A stretch of DNA of 24,061 nucleotides from CAZAQK01 sp050249355 (GTDB lineage Bacteria; Pseudomonadota; Alphaproteobacteria; Rickettsiales; SXRF01). Shown piece by piece: positions 1 to 8,413 of this stretch (position 1 is the stretch's first letter; the number at the start of each line of letters is the position of its first letter). The notes under the pieces are model-generated. The model made no database searches and was not told where the DNA came from. It saw only the letters and a program-made list of their open reading frames with translations. The position numbers and the translations under genes were made by a program. Location of the stretch: the NCBI GenBank assembly GCA_050249355.1, contig JBFWQQ010000018.1:1-24061 (forward strand), read 5' to 3'.

Positions 1-30
1 GCCATCGCGAAAAACACATTGTAATAGAGG

Positions 31-75
31 TGTCACAAAAGCTTCACTTGAGAAGCATACTATTTATGGGATAAT
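31..75 (+). promoter_or_regulatory. Promoter with conserved upstream block, first large paralogue
   Basis: A sigma-70-like promoter is visible: TTGAGA at 48-53 and GATAAT at 70-75 with a 16-nt spacer. Immediately upstream, and overlapping the -35, the 22 bp at 31-52 match 2255-2276 (before the next gene) at 19 of 22 positions. Inside it TGTCAC (31) and CTTCAC (42) are 11 bp apart, the period of a PhoB box, though a weaker match than the boxes after 13.3 kb. The promoter call is fairly secure; the identity of the regulator is inference. Confidence 0.6.
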
Positions 76-117
76 GGAACTAATTGTAAAACCGTGATTT
101 TTTTGAAAGACGTTGCA

Positions 118-2178
118 ATGGGTACGTTCACAAATACACAAGACGCACAGAGCTGGATAAAAAACCAGACCGATAGCTATTTAGAAGAGCATCCCGGACA
201 AACCTTCCAAGGCATGAGCCCACTGGACCCCGCCAAAACAACACGTCTCATGGCATGGCTGAAATCACAAGATAAGAAAAACGGTAACACGGACTTAATG
301 GATAAACTGCAAGAAGCCCGGCAAATGGCCGGGGCTGATTTTATATTAGGCACAGAAGATGATAAGGTGCCACAAGGAGCTAGCATGGAAGAAAAATTCA
401 AGAATGCTCAGGAAGCACAGCAGTGGCTAAACGATAAGTCCGCTGAATTCAAGAAGGCAACCGGCCAGAGCCCCGATGCACAGCTAGATCAAACAGCGTT
501 TCAAGAATATCTGCAGCTTCAGGACGAGAAGAATAAGAACACGGAAATGACCGATAAATTCGCATCTGCCACTAAAATGATTAAGGCAGCCGAAGCCGGT
601 CAGGGCGCCTCTTCGCAAGCTGGCGAGCAAAAACCAGACGAACAAGCTCAGCAGGACGGTCAGAACCCTGATGCTCGTGGCGAAGAGAATGGCGTGATGT
701 CATTCCTCGGTAACAACAAATACGGCCTGGGCGCAGCGCTTATGGTCGGCCTGCTGGCCACTGCCATGGGCGGCGGCGGCATCGTCGGCCTGATCCTCGG
801 CTTGCTGGCCATGATGCTGGTCGGCGGCATGATGGGCGAAAACGGCCTGTTCGGTGGCAAAGGCGATAAATCAAAAGACGGCGGTCAGGCTCGTTCAAAA
901 GAAGGCCCGACTCCTACTCCCGGCCACGAGCAAGCCATCGACGTGACCGAAGGCACCGATGTGCAGGTTGCCCGCGTTAACCCGGAAACGAAGCAACATG
1001 AATTTCTCGTTGGTAAAGACGAAAATGGCCTTAAATGGGGTCCGCAGCCTGCCGATATCGAACTGCGCACGCTGGATGACAAAGGCCGTGTGACCGGATT
1101 TGTGGAAGGGCGTGTTGAAGGTGATCATTTCCGCGTCACCTCCTCCACCTCCATGCTGGCAGACGGACGCGAAGGCCCGGAAATCCCAAATGCAAAGGCA
1201 CTGGCAGAAATTGGTCGTGATGGTCAGATAGATATGGGTGGTGGCGGCATGAAAATTGCCCGTCAGCCAAGCGCAACTAAAGCCCGCGAGCTCTCCGCTC
1301 CTAAGGATGTGCAGGTGAAAGAACTTGAAGACGGCACGGCACGAGCCGATCTGGGCACGGCTACCATTACCATAGGTGATAAGAAACTGGAAGCCACCGT
1401 GGTTGCAATCGGCAAGTTGAGCAAAGACGGCAAATCGGTACGGCTGGATAATGCCTATCTGGAATATGAAAACAAACCGGTGACCGGGCTGGATGGCGAA
1501 GTATTATCCGTCGACCTGCCGGATCAGATGAAACAACAGCTGGCCGTTAAATCAGGCACCATTTCGCCGATGACCGGTGATGTGAACAAAGCCGTTGAAA
1601 ACGGCCAGGCACGTATCGATCGCCTGAAACAGTCCATTGAAGACAAAACTAAGGCAGACGCCAAGGAAACCGGTGACCTGCTGAATGGCATGCAACAGCA
1701 GACCAACGAAGAAGGCCGCCTGCAATTCATGCAGGATAAATATACCGAAAAGTTGCAATCACTGGGCGCAAGCAGGTATGAAGCCGAAAGTATGGGGTTG
1801 AAAGTACGTGAAATGTATAAGAACGGCGAGTTCGTAAATAAATCCTCAGAAGAAGCTGCAGCAAGGATCGCAGGCGTCATCGAAGAGGATCTGGGTGAAA
1901 CACTCGACAAGCGTGAAGTGCATAACTTTGCACGTCGTGCCGACGTCGTGTTCAACCAAACCAAACCTGCCGGTGGCGATGCAAAAGAAGCCCAGACAGA
2001 AGAAAAAACAGTCCCTCAGAAGGGCACAGAAGAACCCGGAAAAAGCACGGCCGATGCTGCGATTCGCGAAGCAGGCGCCACTATGGCTGCGCTGGGTACA
2101 ACCGGCGGTCAGCACCTGCAAACCGGCACCGATGTTGCCTCGAACGTAGGCGGCGGCGGCGGTATACGCGAACGTTGA
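118..2178 (+). CDS. Unrecognised large membrane-anchored protein with duplicated N-terminal module
   Basis: I do not recognise this 686-aa protein. Residues about 6-70 and 96-155 are two diverged copies of one helical module (NTQDAQSWIKNQ versus NAQEAQQWLNDK, then QDKKNGNTDLMDK versus QDEKNKNTEMTDK). After an acidic Gln-rich linker, residues about 199-247 form a glycine-rich hydrophobic hairpin ending GENGLFGG. A beta-rich region follows (about 275-480), then a charged, probably coiled helical segment (about 490-610) and a low-complexity Gly-rich tail. There is no signal peptide, so the hairpin probably anchors it in the inner membrane. The hairpin and the beta repeat near 396-453 recur in the next gene. 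Earlier in-frame GTG (94) and TTG (103) starts exist; ATG 118 is preferred because GTG 94 lies very close to the predicted transcription start. Real gene: high confidence; function unknown. Confidence 0.85.
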   Translation: MGTFTNTQDAQSWIKNQTDSYLEEHPGQTFQGMSPLDPAKTTRLMAWLKSQDKKNGNTDLMDKLQEARQMAGADFILGTEDDKVPQGASMEEKFKNAQEAQQWLNDKSAEFKKATGQSPDAQLDQTAFQEYLQLQDEKNKNTEMTDKFASATKMIKAAEAGQGASSQAGEQKPDEQAQQDGQNPDARGEENGVMSFLGNNKYGLGAALMVGLLATAMGGGGIVGLILGLLAMMLVGGMMGENGLFGGKGDKSKDGGQARSKEGPTPTPGHEQAIDVTEGTDVQVARVNPETKQHEFLVGKDENGLKWGPQPADIELRTLDDKGRVTGFVEGRVEGDHFRVTSSTSMLADGREGPEIPNAKALAEIGRDGQIDMGGGGMKIARQPSATKARELSAPKDVQVKELEDGTARADLGTATITIGDKKLEATVVAIGKLSKDGKSVRLDNAYLEYENKPVTGLDGEVLSVDLPDQMKQQLAVKSGTISPMTGDVNKAVENGQARIDRLKQSIEDKTKADAKETGDLLNGMQQQTNEEGRLQFMQDKYTEKLQSLGASRYEAESMGLKVREMYKNGEFVNKSSEEAAARIAGVIEEDLGETLDKREVHNFARRADVVFNQTKPAGGDAKEAQTEEKTVPQKGTEEPGKSTADAAIREAGATMAALGTTGGQHLQTGTDVASNVGGGGGIRER

Positions 2179-2205
2179 TCGTAAGCTTCTTAACTCTTTT
2201 ATACG

Positions 2206-2249
2206 AAAAACCTGTCATATTTGCTTCACACGCAATGGCAGGTTTTTTT
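2206..2249 (+). terminator. Rho-independent terminator
   Basis: ACCTGTCAT pairs with ATGGCAGGT (9 pairs, one G-T wobble) around a 16-nt loop that can pair further through TGC/GCA. The right arm runs into seven T residues. It lies 28 nt after the stop codon of the first large gene and just before the next promoter, so the two paralogues are probably separate transcription units. Confidence 0.8.
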
Positions 2250-2254
2250 CTTGA

Positions 2255-2300
2255 TGTAACAAAAGGTTCGCTTGAGTGCGGCCTGCCTGCATGGGATAAT
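2255..2300 (+). promoter_or_regulatory. Promoter with conserved upstream block, second large paralogue
   Basis: TTGAGT at 2272-2277 and GATAAT at 2295-2300 are separated by 17 nt. The block at 2255-2276 is the near-duplicate of 31-52, and the -10 context ATGGGATAATG is also shared. Between block and -10 the sequences differ, which suggests the shared block is a conserved operator and not just recent duplication. A GTGA motif preceded by ACC is found downstream of both -10 elements (91-97 and 2318-2324). Confidence 0.6.
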
Positions 2301-2338
2301 GATATTATTGATATATTACCGTGAGCTAACAGGAATGT

Positions 2339-4480
2339 ATGGGTGATTTCTTCGAAAAGAACAAGGTAGGGCTGGGCATTGCCGCACTGATCGGCATCGC
2401 CGCCACCGTGCTCACCGGCGGATTCGGTCTGCTGCCGCTTGGTCTTGCCATTGGCGCCTTCTTCCTGCCCGGCCTGCTCTCCGGCGAGAATAATTTCCTG
2501 TCCGGCCTTTTCGGCGGCGGTGAAGAAAAGAAAAAGCCCGATGGCACAGACACCCCGCAGCCGCAGGTAGCCCCCGCACAGGCCCAGGAAGAATCGCGCA
2601 GCCAGAACACGCCAGCCACACCTCCTGCTGGCCCGAAGCCACCTGCAAGGCGTAACCCCCCGGGCGTAACCAGACCCACTGCTGAAGCGGAACCGACAGC
2701 ACAAGCTGCCGCAGCCAAACCGGCCGCGCCAGCAGCCCCTAACCCGCCTGCCGCCGGAGCCGCCATACCGCTGCGCATCATGGATGAAAAAGGCAACCTG
2801 CTTCTGCAAGACTCATTGGAAAAACCGGCATTTGTACTCAGCAATGATGAAGGTAAAGCCACCCATGCCGTATTCGGCAGGCTAGCGGCCGACCGGGCCA
2901 CCTACGAAGTGCACGCCATCAGCAGCATCCTGAAGGACGAGGTGCAAGGCATTGGCTGGAATACCGGCACCCCTATCAGCCTGCCTGTACGCAGCGGCCA
3001 GATCGATCTGGGTAATCCCGAGTTCCTTGCCGCCCAGCAGCAGGTGAGCGATTACGTTAAACCGAAAGACCTGGCCATCACCACAGATAAAGATACCGGC
3101 ATGCTGGCCACCGTCATCGGCCAGGCCACAGTGGATGGGCAGCAACTGGATGTCGTGATGCTGGGAACACAGACCCGCGAAAATTACCTGCAGTTCACCA
3201 ATTTTGCTCTGCAAGACCAGTTCGGCCGCAAAATGCTGGCCAGCACCGGCCAGATCATCTCTTCGCCAATAGAAGGATTCCCCGAAGTTGCTTATGCCGA
3301 TAACAAATTCCCCATGTATACCGGCGCCGCCCTTGATATGACGCAGCAAGCCGCACAGGCCATGGTGAATATCCGCGAAAGCGATGCCGGGTATATCGCG
3401 CACAAACAGCCCGAAGTGCTCACTCTGCAGCCGGGCAGGCGTTCGGGTGAATATGAAACTAAACTCGGCCAGACCACCATTGAAGATAAAACCTATGACA
3501 TGCTGCTGCTGGGCAATGAAACCAGCCCCGGCACCATCACATTCGGAAGCTATGCATTGCGCCAGCAGGGTACGGACGAACTGGTGGAACGTTCGGTGAT
3601 CGGCGGCGCCCTCACGACTGCAGCCGGTGGTTCCGCCTATGCGAACATGCTGTTTCCCGGAGATTCCCAGCCGGTGACAGGACAGGTCAATAATACCGAA
3701 ACCTACGACACGGTCAGCATGTATCAGGGCGACCTGCCATTGCTCAGGGAGCGTGCCGCGCAGTCACTGCGCGCAGAACTCGCCGACGATAATGCACGCA
3801 TCGCCCACACCAATATGATCGGCGCCGATGGCAGGCCGCTCCATGCCGCCGAAGATGGCACGCAGGTGATCGTGGTACATCCTTCCACGCACAACTCCAC
3901 TTATATGGAAGCGGTGACGCGCCAGTTCTTCGGCAACAACCCCCATGCAGTGAACATGCAGGAATTCGAGACATTTATATCGCCGGGAACACACGGCGTG
4001 CACGCCGACATCCAGATCGCCTACGAAGGCAGAACCAGTGACGACGGCAGCACATTCAATGTCAGCCGCCGCCATCTGGTCATTAACCAGCCCGACGGCC
4101 AGACGCGTTATATTACCCAGTCCGGCCCGTTGATGGATTACAACAACAACGACCAGAACCACATCGCCATGCATGATGTGAACCAGCTGCTGTATTTCTC
4201 CGTCAACGACCCCGCTTTGAATACACCTGCCGAAGCGCGCCTGCAAAGCGCATTACCACCCGCCATACAGCAGCAGGTAGAGCGGCATCTCTCGCACAAC
4301 ATTCCGGTTCCGCCGGTTACGGCAAGGCCAGAGGTCGTGCCAGAAATGCAGCACGCGCTGGATCAGTTCAATGATAAAAACTACGTGCCTATCGGCCCGC
4401 AAGTTGCACCCGGAATGGTCACCGTGCCGCAGACGATAACGGATACCGAAAAGGCCAAAGGCCGGACGAATCCAGACTAA
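2339..4480 (+). CDS. Unrecognised membrane-anchored protein, paralogue of the preceding gene
   Basis: I do not recognise this 713-aa protein. It opens directly with the hydrophobic hairpin (about residues 8-60, NKVGLG to SGLFGG) that sits in the middle of the preceding protein. A Pro/Ala-rich linker follows (about 66-142), then a mostly beta region with two copies of a repeat at about 241-297 and 357-412 (LATVIGQATVDGQQLDVVML versus YETKLGQTTIEDKTYDMLLL). The C-terminal part (about 480-640) is a distinct globular region with a His/Asn-rich stretch, then a flexible tail. AGGA at 2331-2334 is 4 nt before the ATG. There is no signal peptide; the long linker would place the globular part away from the membrane. 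Its TAA overlaps the TAG of the convergent acs gene (CTAA at 4477-4480). Function unknown. Confidence 0.85.
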   Translation: MGDFFEKNKVGLGIAALIGIAATVLTGGFGLLPLGLAIGAFFLPGLLSGENNFLSGLFGGGEEKKKPDGTDTPQPQVAPAQAQEESRSQNTPATPPAGPKPPARRNPPGVTRPTAEAEPTAQAAAAKPAAPAAPNPPAAGAAIPLRIMDEKGNLLLQDSLEKPAFVLSNDEGKATHAVFGRLAADRATYEVHAISSILKDEVQGIGWNTGTPISLPVRSGQIDLGNPEFLAAQQQVSDYVKPKDLAITTDKDTGMLATVIGQATVDGQQLDVVMLGTQTRENYLQFTNFALQDQFGRKMLASTGQIISSPIEGFPEVAYADNKFPMYTGAALDMTQQAAQAMVNIRESDAGYIAHKQPEVLTLQPGRRSGEYETKLGQTTIEDKTYDMLLLGNETSPGTITFGSYALRQQGTDELVERSVIGGALTTAAGGSAYANMLFPGDSQPVTGQVNNTETYDTVSMYQGDLPLLRERAAQSLRAELADDNARIAHTNMIGADGRPLHAAEDGTQVIVVHPSTHNSTYMEAVTRQFFGNNPHAVNMQEFETFISPGTHGVHADIQIAYEGRTSDDGSTFNVSRRHLVINQPDGQTRYITQSGPLMDYNNNDQNHIAMHDVNQLLYFSVNDPALNTPAEARLQSALPPAIQQQVERHLSHNIPVPPVTARPEVVPEMQHALDQFNDKNYVPIGPQVAPGMVTVPQTITDTEKAKGRTNPD

Positions 4481-6411
4481 GCTGCTTTTTTTCGCGACTG
4501 TATCAGCGCATCTACCACTTCCGGGTTGAGCAGTGTAGACGTATCCCCCAGCTGATCTGTGTTACCTTCTGCGATCTTGCGCAATATGCGCCGCATGATC
4601 TTGCCGGAGCGTGTCTTAGGAAGCGCCGGGGTAAAATGAATGATATCCGGCGTAGCGATCGGCCCGATATCCTTACGTACCCATTGCTTGAGCTCTTTCT
4701 CAATCTCCGGCGAACCATCCTCGCCAGCCGCCAGTGTGACATAGCAGTACAGCCCCTGCCCTTTGATCTCGTGCGGGAAGCCAACTACCGCCGCTTCAGT
4801 CACCTTGGGATGCTCCACCAGTGCGCTTTCCACCTCGGCAGTGCCGATGCGGTGACCCGAGACGTTCAGCACATCATCGATACGGCCGGTGATCCAGTAG
4901 AAGCCGTCCTCGTCACGGCGTGCACCATCACCGGTAAAATAATATCCGGGAAACTGCGAAAAATACGTTTCCTCGAAACGCTTGTGATCGCCGAACACGC
5001 TGCGCATCTGTCCCGGCCATGAATCACGGATGCAGAAACTGCCCTCGCAAGCGCCAGAAAGTTCCTTGCCGCCGACATCCAGTATCGCCGGTTGCACACC
5101 AAAGAAAGGAACCGCCGCCGCACCCGGTTTCAGGTCGGTAGCACCCGGCAGCGGTGTCAGCATGTGGCCGCCGGTTTCGGTCTGCCACCATGTGTCCACG
5201 ATCGGGCAACGCCCCTCGCCCACCACCCGGTGATACCACAGCCACGCTTCTGGATTGATCGGCTCACCCACCGACCCCAGCAGCTTCAACGACTTGCGCG
5301 AAGTTCTTTTCACTGGCCCGTCACCATCGCGCATAAGCGCACGAATTGCGGTTGGTGCGGTGTAGAACGTGTTTACTTTATGCTTGTCGATCACCTGCCA
5401 GAAGCGTGAGTTATCCGGGTAACTCGGCACCCCTTCAAACATGAGCGTAATCGCACCGTTCAGTAGCGGCCCATACACAATGTAGGTGTGGCCGGTCACC
5501 CAGCCGACATCGGCGGTGCACCAGTACACGTCTCCATCATGATAATCGAAGGTGTATTTATGGGTCATCTGTGCCCACACCATATAACCGGCGGTGGTAT
5601 GCAGCACCCCCTTGGGCTTTCCGGTAGAGCCAGATGTGTAGAGTATGAACAGCGGATCTTCCGCATCCATGCTCTCGGGCGGGCAATCGGCAGAAACTTT
5701 TTCCAGTTCTTCGTGATACCAGCGATCGTGCGCATGCCACTCCACCTTGCCGCCGGTATGCCTCACGACCAGCACATGCTCCACACAGCCTGCTTTACTT
5801 ACGGCTTCATCAGCATTGGCTTTGAGCGGCACTTTTTTGCCGCCACGCAGCCCCTCGTCCGCAGTGATGAGCAGCTTGCTGCTACAGTCTTCAATGCGGC
5901 CTTTCAGCGCATCGGCAGAAAACCCGCCGAACACCACCGAATGCACCGCTCCTATACGGGCACAGGCCAGCATGGCATAAGCCGCCTCGGGTATCATCGG
6001 CAGGTAGATGCTTACACGGTCCCCCTTTTTTACGCCCAGGTTCTTTAGCACGTTGGCCATCATGCACACGCGGGCATGCAGTTCCTCGTAGCTGATTTCC
6101 TTAGAATCGGCAGGGTCATCCCCCTCCCAGATGATCGCCGTCTGGCGTGCCCGCGTTTCCAAATGGCGGTCAATACAGTTTTCCGTGATATTGGTTTTTG
6201 CACCTTCAAACCATTTGATCGAAATCGGCGAATGGAACGAGGTGTTTTTCACGCTGTCCCACTTCTTATGCCACACGAACGGCTCAGCCTGCTGCGCCCA
6301 GAATCCTTCCGGATCACCCACGGACTGCGCATACATTTCCTGATAGCGCCCGGCATTGATATGCGCACGCTTTTTCCATTCCTGCGGTACGGGAAACAAT
6401 TCGTTATGCAT
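4477..6411 (-). CDS. acs: Acetyl-CoA synthetase (acetate-CoA ligase)
   Basis: This cytoplasmic enzyme activates acetate to acetyl-CoA through an acetyl-AMP intermediate. At 644 aa it has the full family length. Visible motifs are the adenylate-binding loop YTSGSTGKPKG (258-268), WWQTETGG (408-415) in the acyl/AMP pocket, the TGDGARRDEDG and TGRIDDVLNVSGHR hinge region (493-521), and C-terminal PKTRSGKIMRR (598-608), whose lysine near 604 is the residue usually controlled by reversible acetylation. The start is well supported by GGAGG five to seven bases upstream (minus strand). It is convergent with the preceding large gene, with stop codons overlapping by a few bases, and no terminator separates them. 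It follows rapZ on the same strand with a 100-bp gap. Confidence 0.97.
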   Translation of the reverse strand: MHNELFPVPQEWKKRAHINAGRYQEMYAQSVGDPEGFWAQQAEPFVWHKKWDSVKNTSFHSPISIKWFEGAKTNITENCIDRHLETRARQTAIIWEGDDPADSKEISYEELHARVCMMANVLKNLGVKKGDRVSIYLPMIPEAAYAMLACARIGAVHSVVFGGFSADALKGRIEDCSSKLLITADEGLRGGKKVPLKANADEAVSKAGCVEHVLVVRHTGGKVEWHAHDRWYHEELEKVSADCPPESMDAEDPLFILYTSGSTGKPKGVLHTTAGYMVWAQMTHKYTFDYHDGDVYWCTADVGWVTGHTYIVYGPLLNGAITLMFEGVPSYPDNSRFWQVIDKHKVNTFYTAPTAIRALMRDGDGPVKRTSRKSLKLLGSVGEPINPEAWLWYHRVVGEGRCPIVDTWWQTETGGHMLTPLPGATDLKPGAAAVPFFGVQPAILDVGGKELSGACEGSFCIRDSWPGQMRSVFGDHKRFEETYFSQFPGYYFTGDGARRDEDGFYWITGRIDDVLNVSGHRIGTAEVESALVEHPKVTEAAVVGFPHEIKGQGLYCYVTLAAGEDGSPEIEKELKQWVRKDIGPIATPDIIHFTPALPKTRSGKIMRRILRKIAEGNTDQLGDTSTLLNPEVVDALIQSRKKAA

Positions 6412-6430
6412 AGATTCCTCCGTTTTATTG

Positions 6431-6463
6431 CCCCCGCGAAAATCTGCTGATTTTCACATGGGG
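6431..6463. repeat. Inverted repeat in the rapZ-acs gap
   Basis: GAAAATC (6438-6444) and GATTTTC (6449-6455) form a perfect 7-bp stem with a TGCT loop. Outside it CCCC (6431-6435) can pair with GGGG (6460-6463) across a small internal loop. No T-tract follows on either strand, so it is not an obvious intrinsic terminator. The remaining gap (6464-6511) is GC-rich with further short self-complementary runs. I see no convincing acs promoter here. Confidence 0.4.
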
Positions 6464-6511
6464 CATGGCTTCGCCAGCTCACGGCTGACTCGCGCTGCTG
6501 CGCTTGGTTCG

Positions 6512-7348
6512 TTACAGAAGGTCACGGTGACGCACCGTAACCGGATATCCTTTTTCCTCGAGCATCTCGCCCAGTTTTTCGACCACGTATACCGAGCGGT
6601 GGCGTCCGCCTGTGCAGCCGACTGCAATGGTCACGTTATGTTTTTTTGGTGCCTGCCGGGGTAGCACAGTAACCAGCATCTGCAGCATGTGGCTGTAAAA
6701 TGCATCAAATTCCGGGTCCTGCTCGATATACTTGGCCACCTCGTCATCCAGCCCGGTCATAGCCTTCAGGCGAGGGATATAGTGCGGGTTCTGCAAGAAG
6801 CGTGCATCAAACATGAAATCAGCATCCCTCGGGATTCCATGTTTGAAGGCAAACGATGTCACCACCACCGACAACTTACGCTTCACATCCGAAAAATGCG
6901 TGGCAATGAACTGGCGTAGGTCGATATCCTCGTATTCGCTGGTATCGATCACCACATCGGCAGCTTCCTTGACTTTTGCCATAAGCTGGCGTTCAAATTT
7001 GATACCATCGCGTATGCTACGGTCGGCAACGATCGGATGTTTCTCACCGATCTGTTCCAGACGGCTGATGATGATGTCATCATCACTATCCATATATATC
7101 AGCTTGAATTCAAGGCCATCGCAGTTTCGCAAGGATTCCACCGTTTTCATGAACGATTCCGGCGTGAAGTCCTTGCTGCCGGCATGCACTCCCACCGCGA
7201 GGCTGCGTTTCTGGCCAGCAGAGTTGACGATAGCCTCTAGGAACGCATGTGGTATGGTTTCCAGCACCTCGTAACCGCTGTCTTCAAGCATCTTCAGGGA
7301 AAGGCTGCGCCCCGCCCCGGTCATGCCGGTCAGTAACAATAGCTTCAT
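6512..7348 (-). CDS. rapZ: RapZ/YvcJ-family nucleotide-binding protein with altered Walker A
   Basis: RapZ proteins are cytoplasmic P-loop proteins; in enterobacteria RapZ is an RNA adaptor that controls glmS through small RNAs, and in alphaproteobacteria the gene often sits with PTS genes. The 278-aa length fits the family. The C-terminal half is typical: FAFKHGIPRDADFMFDARFL (about 166-185), then PHYIP and the signature GCTGGRHRSV (about 244-253). DVVIDTS and DLRQFI also match. The N-terminus is divergent: the Walker A is GMTGAGRS, with arginine where lysine is expected, and the usual VDNLP is replaced by LETIP. Nucleotide binding may be weakened. The start has GGGA upstream. A divergent gene begins about 118 bp away. 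Confidence 0.9.
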   Translation of the reverse strand: MKLLLLTGMTGAGRSLSLKMLEDSGYEVLETIPHAFLEAIVNSAGQKRSLAVGVHAGSKDFTPESFMKTVESLRNCDGLEFKLIYMDSDDDIIISRLEQIGEKHPIVADRSIRDGIKFERQLMAKVKEAADVVIDTSEYEDIDLRQFIATHFSDVKRKLSVVVTSFAFKHGIPRDADFMFDARFLQNPHYIPRLKAMTGLDDEVAKYIEQDPEFDAFYSHMLQMLVTVLPRQAPKKHNVTIAVGCTGGRHRSVYVVEKLGEMLEEKGYPVTVRHRDLL

Positions 7349-7429
7349 TTGTGTCCCATGTGCGTTATGATCTTAAGGCCATGGCAGGATAATAGTTACT
7401 GTTGCGGGCGAGCGCAATGAAAGAACGAA

Positions 7430-7459
7430 TTGGCATGACGCAGGTAAAAAATGTATACT
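7430..7459 (+). promoter_or_regulatory. Sigma-70-like promoter predicting a leaderless mRNA
   Basis: TTGGCA (7430-7435) and TATACT (7454-7459) are separated by 18 nt. A transcription start six to seven bases after the -10 falls at about 7466, exactly on an ATG that opens a good signal peptide. The alternative ATG at 7451 lies within this promoter. Confidence 0.5.
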
Positions 7460-7465
7460 GCTGCC

Positions 7466-8404
7466 ATGAATCTCAAACATATCATCCTGTTGTCTATGGC
7501 CCTGCTGGTGCCCATGTCTGCGATGGCCAAAAGAAGGGACGCGGAGCCGCCGGTTGATGCGTTCGCACAGGAACTGCTAAAGAATCGTGACATCCCCATT
7601 ATTCTGCTGTCGATCAAGGAGCTGAAAAGCCAGCAATGGACGCAAGGCAATCCGCCAAAGCCCCTTATACGCGTGCATGGAGTTATCCGCGGCGAAAAAG
7701 TGCCGACCAACCTCACCGCAACGTGGGATGCCCTGCCACCGGACTTCAGCTGGGCCACGCCCGAAGAACAAAGTAAACTCCTGGCCGAGTGGAGCGCACA
7801 GACAATGCAGATACCGTTTCAGGATTCCAAATGGTATGCCGCACTCAACACCCAGGAAGGTGCATACAGCATCACGCCGGTTCTTCGTTTCCCGGCCAGC
7901 AGCGATATATATCGTTACATCAGCATCGAAGCCGGTAAGCATGCCAACGAACCGCCTGAAAAGGTCAGCCGCGTGGACGAACTGGAAGAACAGGCCGCCC
8001 GCCATGCACGGATGAAACCATGGCTGGACGGCCTGAAGAAGGTCAGTGTGACAAAGTTAAAAGACGATGCCGACATTGCGGCGCTGGCATCCATTACAGA
8101 AATGAAGGCGCAAGAACGTGCTGTAAGTTTTTCTATCACGCACATGATCAAGCAACCCAAGGACCGCGTACTTACGCCGGAAGTGATCACACTGGCCGGA
8201 TTTCCCGATACCCTGTTTGCCCACCTGCATGATTATCGCAAGCTTGAGGATATGACGGAGTTGATGGTATTCTTAAAACAGGGTAGCGTAACCAACGAGC
8301 AAGGCCAGCAGGTTCCAGTATTCAGGCCAGTCAGCGGAGAAAAATCTATCCTGCCTGCCACTGACGACCGGCTGCAGGAATTGAATATAAAGATTACACA
8401 GTAA
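7466..8404 (+). CDS. Exported protein of unknown function
   Basis: I do not recognise this protein (312 aa from this start). Residues 1-21 form a signal peptide (MNLKHIILLSMALLVPMSAMA) with an AMA cleavage motif, so it is probably periplasmic; no lipobox cysteine is seen. The mature part is charged, mixed alpha/beta, with a helical Glu/Arg-rich stretch at about 160-185 and no internal hydrophobic span. An in-frame ATG at 7451 with a weak CAGG 6 nt upstream would add five residues, but it overlaps the predicted -10 element. The gene is monocistronic, divergent from rapZ and convergent with folB (9 bp between stops). Coding status is well supported; no function is proposed. Confidence 0.8.
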   Translation: MNLKHIILLSMALLVPMSAMAKRRDAEPPVDAFAQELLKNRDIPIILLSIKELKSQQWTQGNPPKPLIRVHGVIRGEKVPTNLTATWDALPPDFSWATPEEQSKLLAEWSAQTMQIPFQDSKWYAALNTQEGAYSITPVLRFPASSDIYRYISIEAGKHANEPPEKVSRVDELEEQAARHARMKPWLDGLKKVSVTKLKDDADIAALASITEMKAQERAVSFSITHMIKQPKDRVLTPEVITLAGFPDTLFAHLHDYRKLEDMTELMVFLKQGSVTNEQGQQVPVFRPVSGEKSILPATDDRLQELNIKITQ

Positions 8405-8413
8405 CGCGAGTTA

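Noticed and set aside
2081..2901. Minus-strand open frames of 191 and 242 codons around the junction of the two large genes
   Set aside because: They overlap the terminator, promoter and N-terminal hairpin of the plus-strand genes, and their products are low-complexity Gly/Arg/Ala-rich sequence mirroring the Pro/Ala-rich linker on the other strand.
3764..4246. Minus-strand 160-codon open frame inside the second large gene
   Set aside because: No ribosome site and no family resemblance; it lies within a consistent plus-strand coding region.
6461..6485. Possible sigma-54 (-24/-12) promoter for acs on the minus strand (TGGC...ATGC)
   Set aside because: The GG and GC dinucleotides are one base too close together, and the flanking consensus bases are missing.
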